From assembly GCA_027024205.1 (NCBI GenBank), contig JALVST010000074.1, forward strand, positions 1 to 36,186: a stretch of 36,186 nucleotides of DNA. The letters run 5' to 3'. The stretch comes from Flavobacteriales bacterium. GTDB lineage: Bacteria; Bacteroidota; Bacteroidia; Flavobacteriales; Flavobacteriaceae. Position 1 is the first letter of the stretch. Each line of letters begins with the position of its first letter. The notes below the pieces were generated by a model. It worked only from the letters and a program-made list of their open reading frames with translations. It ran no database searches and was not told where the DNA came from. Position numbers and translations under genes: made by a program. This document shows positions 25,645-34,090 of the stretch, piece by piece.

Positions 25645-27574
25645 AATTTTTACTTAATTTTTTTAATTCAAAATCTAACTTTTGATAAACCGAATTGTTT
25701 GATACAAATTCGGGAATCATTTCTTTAAGAATTTTTACTATTTCAAAGTTAGTCATTTTTTTGTAATCTTTCAAAATTTTAAAATATTTTAAAATTTTTT
25801 CACAATCCGGTTGTTCCAACCGCGCTATTTTAATTTTTTTATGATGTGTCGGCAAATCACCTTCATTTTGTCCTAAAACTTCTTCATAAAGTTTTTCTCC
25901 CGGACGTAAACCTGTGATTTTAATGGAGATTTCTTCGGGATATTTATATCCTGACAATTGAATCATTTTAACGGCCAAATCAAAAATCCGGACGGGTTCT
26001 CCCATATCAAACACGAATATTTCCCCGCCTTTTCCCATAGTTCCGGCTTCTAATACCAAATGACATGCTTCGGGTATCGTCATAAAAAAACGTGTGATTT
26101 CTTTATGCGTAACGGTTAATGGACCGCCTTTTTGCATTTGTTTTTTAAACAACTGAATAACAGAACCGTTAGACCCTAATACATTTCCAAAACGGGTTAT
26201 GATAAATTTGGTATCCGCTGTATTACGTTGTAAACAAGTGGCATAAATTTCAGCTGCCCGTTTGGTTGCTCCCATGACATTGGTCGGATTCACAGCTTTG
26301 TCTGTGGAAACCATTACAAATTTCCCTACTTTATATGCAACCGCCAAATCCATTAATATTTGACTTCCCAAAACATTTACCTTAACCGCTTCGTAAGGAT
26401 TTTCTTCCATCAAGGGTACATGCTTATAGGCTGCAGCATGATAGACTACATCCGGTCTGTATTTTTCAAAATATCCACGCATTTTATGAGCATCTCTGAC
26501 ATCGGTCACAATTGCTTTAAAATTTTTAAATGATTTGGCGATAAATTCTTGCTGTAAATCGTATAACGGTGATTCGGCCTGGTCTATCAAAACAACAAGA
26601 CCGGGAGTAAAATGCATGACTTGACGGGCAATTTCCGAGCCTATGGATCCGGCCGCTCCGGTAACCATTACAACTTTTCCCTGCAAATCTTTTTGAATGT
26701 CGGGATTATCGATTTTTATGGGATTTCTATTGAGCAACTCTTCAATATTCAATTCTTTAATCTGACTGACATTGATTTGCTCTTTATCAATCCACTGATT
26801 AATATACGGAACAGTTTTTACTTTTAATCCCAAGTCCAAATATTTATTGGCAATAGTTAATAATTCCAGAGATTTAGCCTCCGGTTTGCTGATGATTACC
26901 TCTTTAATATTGTGTTTTTTAAAAAAATCCGACGTTATACGGTCCGGGTGAAAAACGTTAATACCGTGAATGGATTTATTGAGATAACGTGACCGCTCAT
27001 CTACAAAAGCTACAACCCGGTAAGGAGTATCTTGTGAAGCCAAAATTGCATCAAAAACGGCCTTTCCTGTGTGAGCGCCGTGGATAATAATATTTTTACG
27101 CTCAACATGAGATACCAACTTTTGATGAAAAGCTTTATAAACAATTCGACTGGAAATTAATAAGAAAGTTGCAACAAAAAAATTTATACCGATTACCGAT
27201 AACGGAATATTTATAGCCGTTAAAAAATGAAATTTCCGTACTAAAAATACCGAAAAAAATAAAAAAACGGTCATTATTATACCGGATTTGGCTACATTTA
27301 CAGCGTCATTTAAACCCGTATGACGGACAATGCCTCTGTAAGATCCCGTTAGCAAAAAACTTACTAATGCAAAAAAAGAAACCAATACCAATTGGGGTAA
27401 GAGCTCAAATCTTTCAAATTTAAATCCGAAATTAAAACGGATGAGGTATGAAATCAAAAAGGCATTTAAAACCAAAAAAATATCAATCAACAATACCCCC
27501 CAACGCGGTGATGATTTATCAGCCAATTCCTTTAAAAAATCGGAAATTTTAAAATAATACTTTTCAATAATCAA
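25622..27574 (-). CDS. FlaA1/CapD-type nucleoside-diphosphate-sugar 4,6-dehydratase/epimerase
   Basis: 650-residue inner-membrane enzyme. Four N-terminal transmembrane helices (about 28-47, 60-77, 98-113 and 122-142) lead to a CoA-binding-like Rossmann domain (about 158-260, GAHTGKAVF), then the extended SDR domain (about 297-590) with NAD(P) motif GAAGSIG (306-312). The active site reads VSTDKAVNPTNVMGATKR. Met434 replaces the usual Tyr of YxxxK, with Ser423 and Lys438, matching the Ser-Met-Lys triad described for long dehydratases such as WbpM. It makes the 4-keto-6-deoxy sugar precursor for surface polysaccharides or glycoproteins. The start is TTG at 27574. No ATG lies upstream in frame, and a TAATTTTG element sits only 22 nt before it. 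Confidence 0.92.
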   Translation of the reverse strand: MIIEKYYFKISDFLKELADKSSPRWGVLLIDIFLVLNAFLISYLIRFNFGFKFERFELLPQLVLVSFFALVSFLLTGSYRGIVRHTGLNDAVNVAKSGIIMTVFLFFSVFLVRKFHFLTAINIPLSVIGINFFVATFLLISSRIVYKAFHQKLVSHVERKNIIIHGAHTGKAVFDAILASQDTPYRVVAFVDERSRYLNKSIHGINVFHPDRITSDFFKKHNIKEVIISKPEAKSLELLTIANKYLDLGLKVKTVPYINQWIDKEQINVSQIKELNIEELLNRNPIKIDNPDIQKDLQGKVVMVTGAAGSIGSEIARQVMHFTPGLVVLIDQAESPLYDLQQEFIAKSFKNFKAIVTDVRDAHKMRGYFEKYRPDVVYHAAAYKHVPLMEENPYEAVKVNVLGSQILMDLAVAYKVGKFVMVSTDKAVNPTNVMGATKRAAEIYATCLQRNTADTKFIITRFGNVLGSNGSVIQLFKKQMQKGGPLTVTHKEITRFFMTIPEACHLVLEAGTMGKGGEIFVFDMGEPVRIFDLAVKMIQLSGYKYPEEISIKITGLRPGEKLYEEVLGQNEGDLPTHHKKIKIARLEQPDCEKILKYFKILKDYKKMTNFEIVKILKEMIPEFVSNNSVYQKLDFELKKLSKNYGKSKVI

Positions 27575-27596
27575 AATGAAAATTTTAAGGTTACTG

Positions 27597-27604
27597 CAAA
27601 ATTA
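27597..27604 (-). promoter_or_regulatory. -7 promoter element of the FlaA1/CapD-like gene
   Basis: CAAAATTA on the plus strand is TAATTTTG on the minus strand, a TAnnTTTG match 22 nt before the TTG start. It implies a leader of about 15 nt and supports the TTG as the true start. Confidence 0.5.
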
Positions 27605-27645
27605 ATAAAAAAAACGAAAATCTCTTCTTATTTTTTCACAAGTTT

Positions 27646-28770
27646 TTATATATAAAAACGTTTATTCAAGCCGGACAATAGCACTTCCGACTTTAAAAGA
27701 ATTTCTTGCCATTCTTTATCGGGATTACTATCCGCTACAATACCTCCACCCACATAAAGCACAATCCGGTCAGCGCACACTTCCATACAACGTAAATTGA
27801 CGTGTAGTGAAGCGGATTGTTTATTTTTTTCGCCTAAAAAACCCGTATAATATTTCCGGTTGTAATTTTCAATTTGCTTAATGTAATATTTGGCCGTTTC
27901 AACCGGTAAACCGCATACGGCAGGTGTGGGATGCAAATAGCGTACCACATCACCCAAAACGGATGGTTTTATCAAAGCGATAATACCTGTTTTTATATGT
28001 TCCAAATGTCCTTGACGAACAGTTCCGGGTTTGGAAATTTCAACATCCGGGCTGTATTTTTTTAAAATACCCGCTATATAGTCGGTTACAATCTGCTGCT
28101 CGTGAAATTCTTTATTACCCCAAGAGCCGGTCATATTATCTTCTTTTAATAGTGTATTTTTTCCATATTTAACATTCATCATTGTTGATTGATTATCACC
28201 TTGAAAGCCACTAACTGTTCCGGCAAGCGAAACCGTTTTGAAATATCCGTTTTGAAAATCTGCCAATAATTCAGGAGTAGCTCCCATCCAAGTCCCAACA
28301 TCCGGATGATGCCAAAGATATACGTACGAATAATCATACAGCCACATCAATCTCAATACGGTATCAAAAATATCAAAATCGGAAACCATAACTTTAAAAG
28401 GGCGGGATAAAACTATTTTTTGAAGTTTGCCTTGATGAATCAGATTTACCGCTCTTTTAACCTTTTGTTTATATTCATCCGGATCCGAATTTGATATTTC
28501 AGGCCATAAATAACCGTACCGGTTTTCAAGAAAATCATCAGGTGTAAAATCAGTGAGTCTTTTCTCATGAATTTTAATTTTGTTTTTAGGAAAAACAACG
28601 ACCCGATGGCTGTCAAAATCAAACGGTGCAAAATAATAACCTTCTTCCGATAAATCACCGGATGTATAGAGCCCTGAATCTTTTTGTTGCCATATCGACA
28701 CTTTAAAACTACCGGGTTTTTTAAAAATTACGAAAGGCTTATCTTTTTGAACCGAATTTGCAAGCGTCAT
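27646..28770 (-). CDS. menF: Isochorismate synthase (chorismate-binding family)
   Basis: 374 residues. It converts chorismate to isochorismate in the cytosol, the first step towards menaquinone (or a catechol siderophore). The C-terminal two thirds is the chorismate-binding domain: KIVLSRPF with Lys118 as the likely base, GATPELL with Glu167 (GxxPE), TVSLAGT, NKEFHEQQIV (Glu221, Glu224), HLEHIKTG and LHPTPAVCGLP (279-289). These positions fit isochorismate synthases better than anthranilate or aminodeoxychorismate synthases. The length is on the short side for MenF. It begins 2 nt after the stop of the thioesterase gene. That neighbour, together with the respiratory lifestyle, favours menaquinone over siderophore synthesis. 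No menD or menB is in the window. Confidence 0.88.
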   Translation of the reverse strand: MTLANSVQKDKPFVIFKKPGSFKVSIWQQKDSGLYTSGDLSEEGYYFAPFDFDSHRVVVFPKNKIKIHEKRLTDFTPDDFLENRYGYLWPEISNSDPDEYKQKVKRAVNLIHQGKLQKIVLSRPFKVMVSDFDIFDTVLRLMWLYDYSYVYLWHHPDVGTWMGATPELLADFQNGYFKTVSLAGTVSGFQGDNQSTMMNVKYGKNTLLKEDNMTGSWGNKEFHEQQIVTDYIAGILKKYSPDVEISKPGTVRQGHLEHIKTGIIALIKPSVLGDVVRYLHPTPAVCGLPVETAKYYIKQIENYNRKYYTGFLGEKNKQSASLHVNLRCMEVCADRIVLYVGGGIVADSNPDKEWQEILLKSEVLLSGLNKRFYI

Positions 28771-28772
28771 AA

Positions 28773-29195
28773 CTACTTTTTTAAAACAATATTGGTCAAC
28801 TTTGCATGTGCTATCAACTTGTCGTTTTCATCCGTCACTAATATTTCCCACAAATGTGTCGTCCTACCGATATGAATAGGTTTGGCCATTGCATAAATCA
28901 CGCCATCCTTTTTACTTCTCAAATGATTGATAGACAATTCAATTCCCCTAACCTCATATGCTTGCGCATCAACAAACAGGTGAGATGCCGTACTACCGAC
29001 ACTTTCGGCCAAAGCGGCGGTTGCACCGCCATGTAACAAACTCAAAGGTTGATGTACTTTGGCATTCACCGGCATCTTAGCTATCAAGCTTTCTTCTCCG
29101 GCATTGACAAATTCTATTTGTAAAGTTTCCAAAAGGGTATTTTTGACAATCCTTTCATTCAAGTAATCAATCAATGCTCTTCCTCGCAATTTCAT
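28773..29195 (-). CDS. Hotdog-fold acyl-CoA thioesterase (PaaI/MenI-like)
   Basis: 140 residues, a single hotdog domain of the PaaI/YdiI type. The active-site helix reads LLHGGATAALAES (about 53-65), with HGG and a Glu at the catalytic position, followed by GIELSINHLRS typical of the substrate-lining strand. Co-transcription with isochorismate synthase (2-nt gap) suggests it hydrolyses 1,4-dihydroxy-2-naphthoyl-CoA in menaquinone synthesis. This is inferred from context, and PaaI-type activity on phenylacetate intermediates remains possible. It has a TAAATTTG element 31 nt upstream. Confidence 0.88.
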   Translation of the reverse strand: MKLRGRALIDYLNERIVKNTLLETLQIEFVNAGEESLIAKMPVNAKVHQPLSLLHGGATAALAESVGSTASHLFVDAQAYEVRGIELSINHLRSKKDGVIYAMAKPIHIGRTTHLWEILVTDENDKLIAHAKLTNIVLKK

Positions 29196-29538
29196 AAAGC
29201 TTGGTTTATCTTTGAAGTTCTATTGCAAATTTAGTGAATATTATAACGAAAAACCGTATAAAAAGTCTCCTTTGTAAATATTAAATTTTAAGAATTATGT
29301 GTTTCTTTTTTTTTTTACAATAATTCCTGTTTTTTAGTAAATTTATAAGAATTTTACGCCCTTTTATTCAATCAACTTTAATAAAATTTCGATAAAAAAC
29401 ATCCTTCCGGAATTTATTATTATGCAGATAAGGAATTCTTCTTCCGGTTTCAATTATTTTTTTTAATTGTTTTAACGGACATTTTGTTAAGCTATTACTA
29501 CGTATTGTTTTAAGATGAAACAAAAAGACTTTCGTTTT
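29196..29538. other. 343-nt AT-rich intergenic region between the M23 peptidase and thioesterase genes
   Basis: It contains the thioesterase -7 element at its left end, a run of twelve T near 29307-29318, and several T-rich tracts. I found no convincing ORF or RNA fold. An imperfect T-rich hairpin about 29515-29541 lies at the 3' end of the M23 gene and could terminate it, but the pairing is poor. Confidence 0.45.
29226..29233 (-). promoter_or_regulatory. -7 promoter element of the thioesterase-isochorismate synthase operon
   Basis: CAAATTTA on the plus strand is TAAATTTG on the minus strand, 31 nt from the ATG. It is identical to the element of the MCE gene, but no in-register -33 TTTG is seen. 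Confidence 0.5.
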
Positions 29539-30777
29539 TTATATACTATCCAAAGCCTGTTTGTATGGCTTAATAAATTCCAGATAAGCCTGTAACAAAT
29601 CCGGATCAATGGGTTTTGCGGGAGGCATTTTTTCTTTTAAAGGATCCACTTGTTTACCGTATTTCCAAAAACGGTAACAAACATGCGGACCGGAAGCGTG
29701 TCCCGTCATACCGACATATCCGATGACTTGTCCCTGTCTGACCACACTCCCGACATGAATACCTCTGGCAAATTTACTCATGTGCAGATATTGCGTGCTA
29801 TATGTGGCATTGTGCTTGATTTTGATATAATAACCGTTACCTGAGGTATAAGCTTTTTTGACAACTACGCCGTTTGCAGTTGCCAAAATAGGCGTTCCGA
29901 TAGGAGCCGCAAAATCAGTTCCCAAATGTGGTTTAACATGGCCGTAATACTTGATAAAACGATGTAAATTATACCGGGAACTAAGCCGTCCGAATTTTAA
30001 AGGCGCTTTAAGAAATTGCTTGCGTATAGTTCTGCCTTTGTCATCAAAATAATCAAAACGTTGTCCGGTCGAATCAACCGGATAACGGAAAGCGTAAAAT
30101 GCATTACCGCCATAGTTAAAAACCGAGGCATAAATATTACCGATACCGGCATAAATCGTATCATTGATATATATATCATCATAAATGACTTTGAATGAAT
30201 CGCCTTTGTTTAAGTGAAAAAAATCAACCGTCCACGCATAAATATTACTCAATTCCATAGCTAACTTGGGACTCAGGTTCTTATCGGCTATATCTTGATA
30301 CAAGGATCTGTTGATAACAACTTTAGCTTTTTTTCTTCGAATATCGACTTTTTTGCTTTTAAATTGAACTTTTATCGAATCTTGAAAATCAACTACCGTG
30401 TAGTGTATCAAATCCTGTTCGTAAATAAACACCTTGGGACGTGGCAAACTATCTAACGAATCTTTTTGTTGCAAAATAACATAAGGACGTCCCACCTTTA
30501 TTTTTTTGATATCAAAAGTGTCTTTAATAGCTTCGGTTATTTTATAAACATCACTAAAAGGCAAATTAAAGCGTGTTAAAATTTTACCGAAAGTATCATT
30601 GGGGGCTACAGTATCTTTTATAACGATATAATCTTCTGTGGGGTATGAAAATATTTTAGCCGGTAGTTTGGGAATACTGTCCCCGTGTTTATGCAGTTGT
30701 TGCTGTTCTTTAATACTCGTATTGTAACACGCCGTAATCAATAACAAACTCATCAGTCCAATTAGATATCGCTGCAT
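29539..30777 (-). CDS. M23 family peptidoglycan DD-metallopeptidase, lipoprotein
   Basis: 412 residues. The lipoprotein signal ends ITAC (Cys17). A LysM/OapA-like N-terminal part (about 45-105) and a middle beta domain (about 120-255) precede the LytM domain (about 265-385). Zinc ligands His284 and Asp288 occur in HLGTD and catalytic-type His332 in YLHMSK. The last motif is GPHVCYRFW, so the usual HxH is His365-Val-Cys367. Cys takes the place of the third zinc-ligand His. I recall the GPHVCYRF form in other Bacteroidota M23 proteins, so it may be a lineage variant rather than a dead site. It probably cuts peptidoglycan cross-links from the outer-membrane side. It is divergent from the rhomboid gene. 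Confidence 0.9.
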   Translation of the reverse strand: MQRYLIGLMSLLLITACYNTSIKEQQQLHKHGDSIPKLPAKIFSYPTEDYIVIKDTVAPNDTFGKILTRFNLPFSDVYKITEAIKDTFDIKKIKVGRPYVILQQKDSLDSLPRPKVFIYEQDLIHYTVVDFQDSIKVQFKSKKVDIRRKKAKVVINRSLYQDIADKNLSPKLAMELSNIYAWTVDFFHLNKGDSFKVIYDDIYINDTIYAGIGNIYASVFNYGGNAFYAFRYPVDSTGQRFDYFDDKGRTIRKQFLKAPLKFGRLSSRYNLHRFIKYYGHVKPHLGTDFAAPIGTPILATANGVVVKKAYTSGNGYYIKIKHNATYSTQYLHMSKFARGIHVGSVVRQGQVIGYVGMTGHASGPHVCYRFWKYGKQVDPLKEKMPPAKPIDPDLLQAYLEFIKPYKQALDSI

Positions 30778-30939
30778 AATTTTGTTTTGTTGTTTTTTAT
30801 AAAAAAATTATTAAAATTGTGTTTTGTGCATAAATATAAATAATCAATTGGTAATAAAAAATCAATCATAAAAATCAACGCAAATATCCTACAAAAATCA
30901 GAGAGAAAAAAATAAAAAATCAGAATGATTGTATTTTAG

Positions 30940-30947
30940 TATCTTTG
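30940..30947 (+). promoter_or_regulatory. -7 promoter element of the rhomboid gene
   Basis: TATCTTTG fits TAnnTTTG, 32 nt before the ATG at 30980. Its position inside the alternative TTG-started extension (30929) supports the downstream ATG as the start. Confidence 0.5.
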
Positions 30948-30979
30948 TAATTCCATATGTTATTTTATCTCAAACGAAT

Positions 30980-31684
30980 ATGAACAGAACACCGGACACT
31001 ATCAAACACCTTATTATAATCAATATCATCATGTTTTTGGCTACACAAATGATACCTGAACAAATGATAAACCTCTTTGCCATGCACTTTCCTTTAAATC
31101 CGCTTTTCAAAGTTTGGCAAATTATCACGCATATGTTCATGCACGCCAATTTGATGCATATAGCTTTTAATATGTATGCCTTATGGGCCTTCGGTATTCC
31201 GTTATACCATATTTGGGGAAACAAAAAATTTTTAATTTTCTATTTTGCTGCCGGATTAGGCGCTATTTTTCTTTATACGTCTGTTCAATATTATACATTT
31301 CATCAGGATTTAGTTCAATTAACTGCACAAGGTATCTCAAAAGATGAAATTTTCCGCATTTTAAACAACGGAAAAATCTTTACCGGTTTTGAAGAAATGG
31401 GAAGCATTTATTACAGTGTAATGCTAGGGGCATCCGGCGCCATTTACGGTCTATTAGTCGCTTTTGCTTTTTATTTTCCCAATGCCGAACTCATGTTGAT
31501 TTTTATCCCCTACCCTATCAAAGCTAAATATTTTGTGCCGCTTTTGGTTTTGTCCGATTTATTTTTCGGTATAACCAATGTTTTGCATACTCCTATTGCC
31601 CATATGGCACACGTAGGAGGGGCCCTGGTCGGTTTTATTTTAATGAAAATGTGGCGTAAACACGAGTTTAACCGTTGGTATTGA
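30980..31684 (+). CDS. Rhomboid family intramembrane serine protease
   Basis: 234 residues from the ATG at 30980. A TTG at 30929 in frame would lie upstream of the predicted promoter element. It cleaves membrane proteins within the bilayer. The core helices carry HMFMHANLMHIAFN (51-64, with the conserved His55, His60 and Asn64), GASGAIYG with the nucleophile Ser152, and AHMAHVGG with the catalytic His211. An unusually polar insert of about 40 residues (103-145) separates the third and fourth helices. Six transmembrane segments are predicted, as in basic rhomboids. The substrate is unknown. It is divergent from the M23 peptidase gene and convergent with the helicase gene. Confidence 0.93.
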   Translation: MNRTPDTIKHLIIINIIMFLATQMIPEQMINLFAMHFPLNPLFKVWQIITHMFMHANLMHIAFNMYALWAFGIPLYHIWGNKKFLIFYFAAGLGAIFLYTSVQYYTFHQDLVQLTAQGISKDEIFRILNNGKIFTGFEEMGSIYYSVMLGASGAIYGLLVAFAFYFPNAELMLIFIPYPIKAKYFVPLLVLSDLFFGITNVLHTPIAHMAHVGGALVGFILMKMWRKHEFNRWY

Positions 31685-31795
31685 TATTTTAGCAATACGT
31701 TTTACATCAATAAATAACATAATTATATCCTAAAAATCAATACTTTATAATACCAATAACTATCTCTCAAAAAAAACTTTACCGGCATTCCACAC

Positions 31796-33220
31796 TTATT
31801 CAATAAAAAAATCATCTTTAAAACCTATCAAATACAATTTCTTTTGAGCTCTTGTAAAAGCCGTATATAACCAACGCAAATGTGTGGCATCGGTTAAGTC
31901 CAGTTGATAAGGCTGTTCCACAAATATATTTTTCCATTGACCGCCTTGTGATTTATGAGCTGTCAATGCATAAGAAAACTTTACTTGCAAAGCGTTGAAA
32001 TATTTATTTTCTTTCACTTTTTTATATCGTGCCCGGTTGGTTTTCAGATGGGCATAATCCTCACTAACGGCTTGATATAATTTATTAGATTGATCGTAAG
32101 GCAAGGACGGCGTATCCATATATAAGGTATCGAGCATTATAACCGCTTCAAAAGGCGGTTCATCAGGGTAATCAACCAAACGCAATTTGACTTCTGCAAA
32201 ACGGAAATCATATAAATCTATAAATCTGAAAATCTCCAATACTTCAACGATATCCCCGTTGGCAATAAACCCGGCTTTGGAAGTTTTTTCCAGCCAAAAA
32301 TAGTTGTTTTTGACGACCATTAGATAATCTCCGGCATCGAGTTCATTGTCTTTAAGTAATATTTTATTGCGTATCTGTCTGTTATACTGATTTGCCCGCT
32401 TGTTAGAACGGACAATAATAGCCGTATCTTCAAATTTATATCCCGAATAAGCCGTTTCTATCGCATCTTGTATATCATAACCGTCTATCAATCTGATAAA
32501 ATCGTCAAATCCCGTCGTATTAAATTTTAGTGCCCCTGTGGGATTATGTTGCAATTCCATTCGTATTTTAGTTGCATTGAACAAAATACCCGATTCCAAA
32601 CTCTGCCGGACCACTTCATTTAACTCATATTCATAAACAGGAATATTAAAATGACGTTCCAGATATGATTTATCCAGAGCCAGACTGACCGGTAAACCAA
32701 CCGGAGGTAATTGAGCCGTATCTCCTACTAAAATCAATTTATTACCCGGAAGACTGTAAACATAAGAAATCAAATCGGACAAAACAGAGCGACTCTCAAA
32801 CAAACCGCCTGCCGTGCTTTCACTGCCTATCATTGAAGCTTCATCAACAATAAAAATCGTACGGCGTTGCTTGTTTTGCCGCAGAGTAAAATAAAACTTT
32901 CCAAAAGAATCCGTCTTGGGATAATACAAATGCTTGTGAATGGTAAAAGCTTGTTGACGGGCATAATAACTGATAACTTTGGCAGCACGACCGGTCGGTG
33001 CCAAAAGTGTAAAATGATATTTGACTTGCCATAAATTGTTAACCAAAGTGCTGATGACAGTCGTTTTTCCGGTTCCGGCATAACCTTTTAAAAGAAATAT
33101 TCCGGCTGTATCATCAAAAATAAACCGGGCTAAATCTTTCATTAAATGTTGTTGAGAATCAGTTATTTGATAAGGAAATTTATCTCTCAACAAGCTGACA
33201 AAACGGTTAATTAAATCCAT
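31796..33220 (-). CDS. ATP-dependent DNA helicase, RecD/Pif1-like (superfamily 1B)
   Basis: 474 residues. Walker A GYAGTGKT (46-53), motif Ia LLAPTGRAA (72-80), motif II VDEAS (125-129, Asp126-Glu127), motif III VGDTAQLPPVG, and the C-terminal UvrD_C_2 motif YALTAHKSQGGQW with WLYTAFTRAQ. The order and the GDTAQLPPVG segment are those of small RecD-like/Pif1-type 5'-3' helicases. There are no RecB or RecC partners and no N-terminal extension as in RecD2, so it is probably a stand-alone repair or replication helicase. It is transcribed alone on the minus strand, divergent from the gene at 33344, and I could not find a full -7 element for it. Confidence 0.9.
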   Translation of the reverse strand: MDLINRFVSLLRDKFPYQITDSQQHLMKDLARFIFDDTAGIFLLKGYAGTGKTTVISTLVNNLWQVKYHFTLLAPTGRAAKVISYYARQQAFTIHKHLYYPKTDSFGKFYFTLRQNKQRRTIFIVDEASMIGSESTAGGLFESRSVLSDLISYVYSLPGNKLILVGDTAQLPPVGLPVSLALDKSYLERHFNIPVYEYELNEVVRQSLESGILFNATKIRMELQHNPTGALKFNTTGFDDFIRLIDGYDIQDAIETAYSGYKFEDTAIIVRSNKRANQYNRQIRNKILLKDNELDAGDYLMVVKNNYFWLEKTSKAGFIANGDIVEVLEIFRFIDLYDFRFAEVKLRLVDYPDEPPFEAVIMLDTLYMDTPSLPYDQSNKLYQAVSEDYAHLKTNRARYKKVKENKYFNALQVKFSYALTAHKSQGGQWKNIFVEQPYQLDLTDATHLRWLYTAFTRAQKKLYLIGFKDDFFIE

Positions 33221-33314
33221 ATTTCGGTATGAGTTTCTATAAATTTACAATATTCAAACGAAACAAACACAAATTATTTTGATGCAAGATACTTTTTAAA
33301 TTTAAAAAAATATG

Positions 33315-33322
33315 TATATTTG
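33315..33322 (+). promoter_or_regulatory. -7 promoter element of the 33344-35404 gene group
   Basis: TATATTTG fits TAnnTTTG and lies 21 nt before the ATG at 33344. It probably drives all three closely packed genes up to rsmD. Confidence 0.5.
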
Positions 33323-33343
33323 CCTTAATAAAAATCAAAACAC

Positions 33344-34090
33344 ATGTTACTATTTATACTTATCGTAATATTAGTTATTGCTATCACTTATTTTCTATCC
33401 TATTTAGTGGTAAAATATGTTCCTTTAAAATACAAATGGCTTATTAACTTGATTTTAGTCTTGATTTCCTTATTTTTAGGTTACAAGATTTACAATTCGG
33501 TTTACGAACCTGTAAGATTTAATAAGATAAAAGTAAAAAGATACCAAAAAGTAGTTGACAGGCTTAAAGATATCCGTATATCTGAATTGGCACATAGAGA
33601 AGTAACCGGCGATTATACCGGCTCGTTTGACAGTTTGGTTAAGTTTATAGACACGGCCCGATTTGTAATTACCCAACAAAGAGACTCCAGTTTTAAATAT
33701 TTTGACAAAGCCTACGGTATTGAAAAAGAGAAGGATACCGTCCTTATTGACACCTTGGGATTTGCATCTGTCAAAGATTCATTGTTTAAAAACGATACGA
33801 GATACAAAAATATGATGTGGGTGCCGATTCCGGGTAGGGAAAAACAAGTTAAATTCGAACTCAAACACGGTTATATCAAACGTAGTAATGTAAAAATTCC
33901 CGTCTTTATGGCACGGGTTGACAAAGCAGAAGTTTTATATGACCAACCCGAAGATTTGGTAAAACAAGAAAAAAATATCAAAAGTACAAAAGAAATCAAC
34001 GGACCTTACATTCAAGTCGGTTCTTTGGATGAAGTGGACGATTCGGGAAACTGGCCTAAATTATATGATATAGGTGACGACAAAAAATAA
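33344..34090 (+). CDS. Conserved two-TM protein of unknown function
   Basis: 248 residues that I cannot assign to a named family. Two N-terminal hydrophobic helices (about 2-23 and 32-50) are followed by a charged soluble domain of about 195 residues with no catalytic motif I recognise (KVKRYQKVVDRLKDIRISEL, then DSLVKFIDTARFVI). The middle is rich in Lys and Asp, and the tail is acidic. If both helices cross the membrane, the large domain faces the cytoplasm. It has its own -7 element and overlaps the DUF3822 gene by 17 nt. Its place before DUF3822 and rsmD suggests a conserved neighbourhood, but I infer no function from that. Confidence 0.8.
   Translation: MLLFILIVILVIAITYFLSYLVVKYVPLKYKWLINLILVLISLFLGYKIYNSVYEPVRFNKIKVKRYQKVVDRLKDIRISELAHREVTGDYTGSFDSLVKFIDTARFVITQQRDSSFKYFDKAYGIEKEKDTVLIDTLGFASVKDSLFKNDTRYKNMMWVPIPGREKQVKFELKHGYIKRSNVKIPVFMARVDKAEVLYDQPEDLVKQEKNIKSTKEINGPYIQVGSLDEVDDSGNWPKLYDIGDDKK

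Noticed and set aside
29307-29318. T-run as a terminator or a mobile-element end
   Set aside because: No stem precedes it on either strand and no target duplication is visible. It fits ordinary AT-rich intergenic DNA.
30929-30979. TTG-started N-terminal extension of the rhomboid protease
   Set aside because: The TAnnTTTG element at 30940-30947 lies inside it, so the mRNA would start after the TTG.
31796-33220. RecD subunit of a RecBCD complex
   Set aside because: No recB or recC is nearby and the protein lacks the N-terminal RecD region. A stand-alone RecD/Pif1-like helicase fits better.
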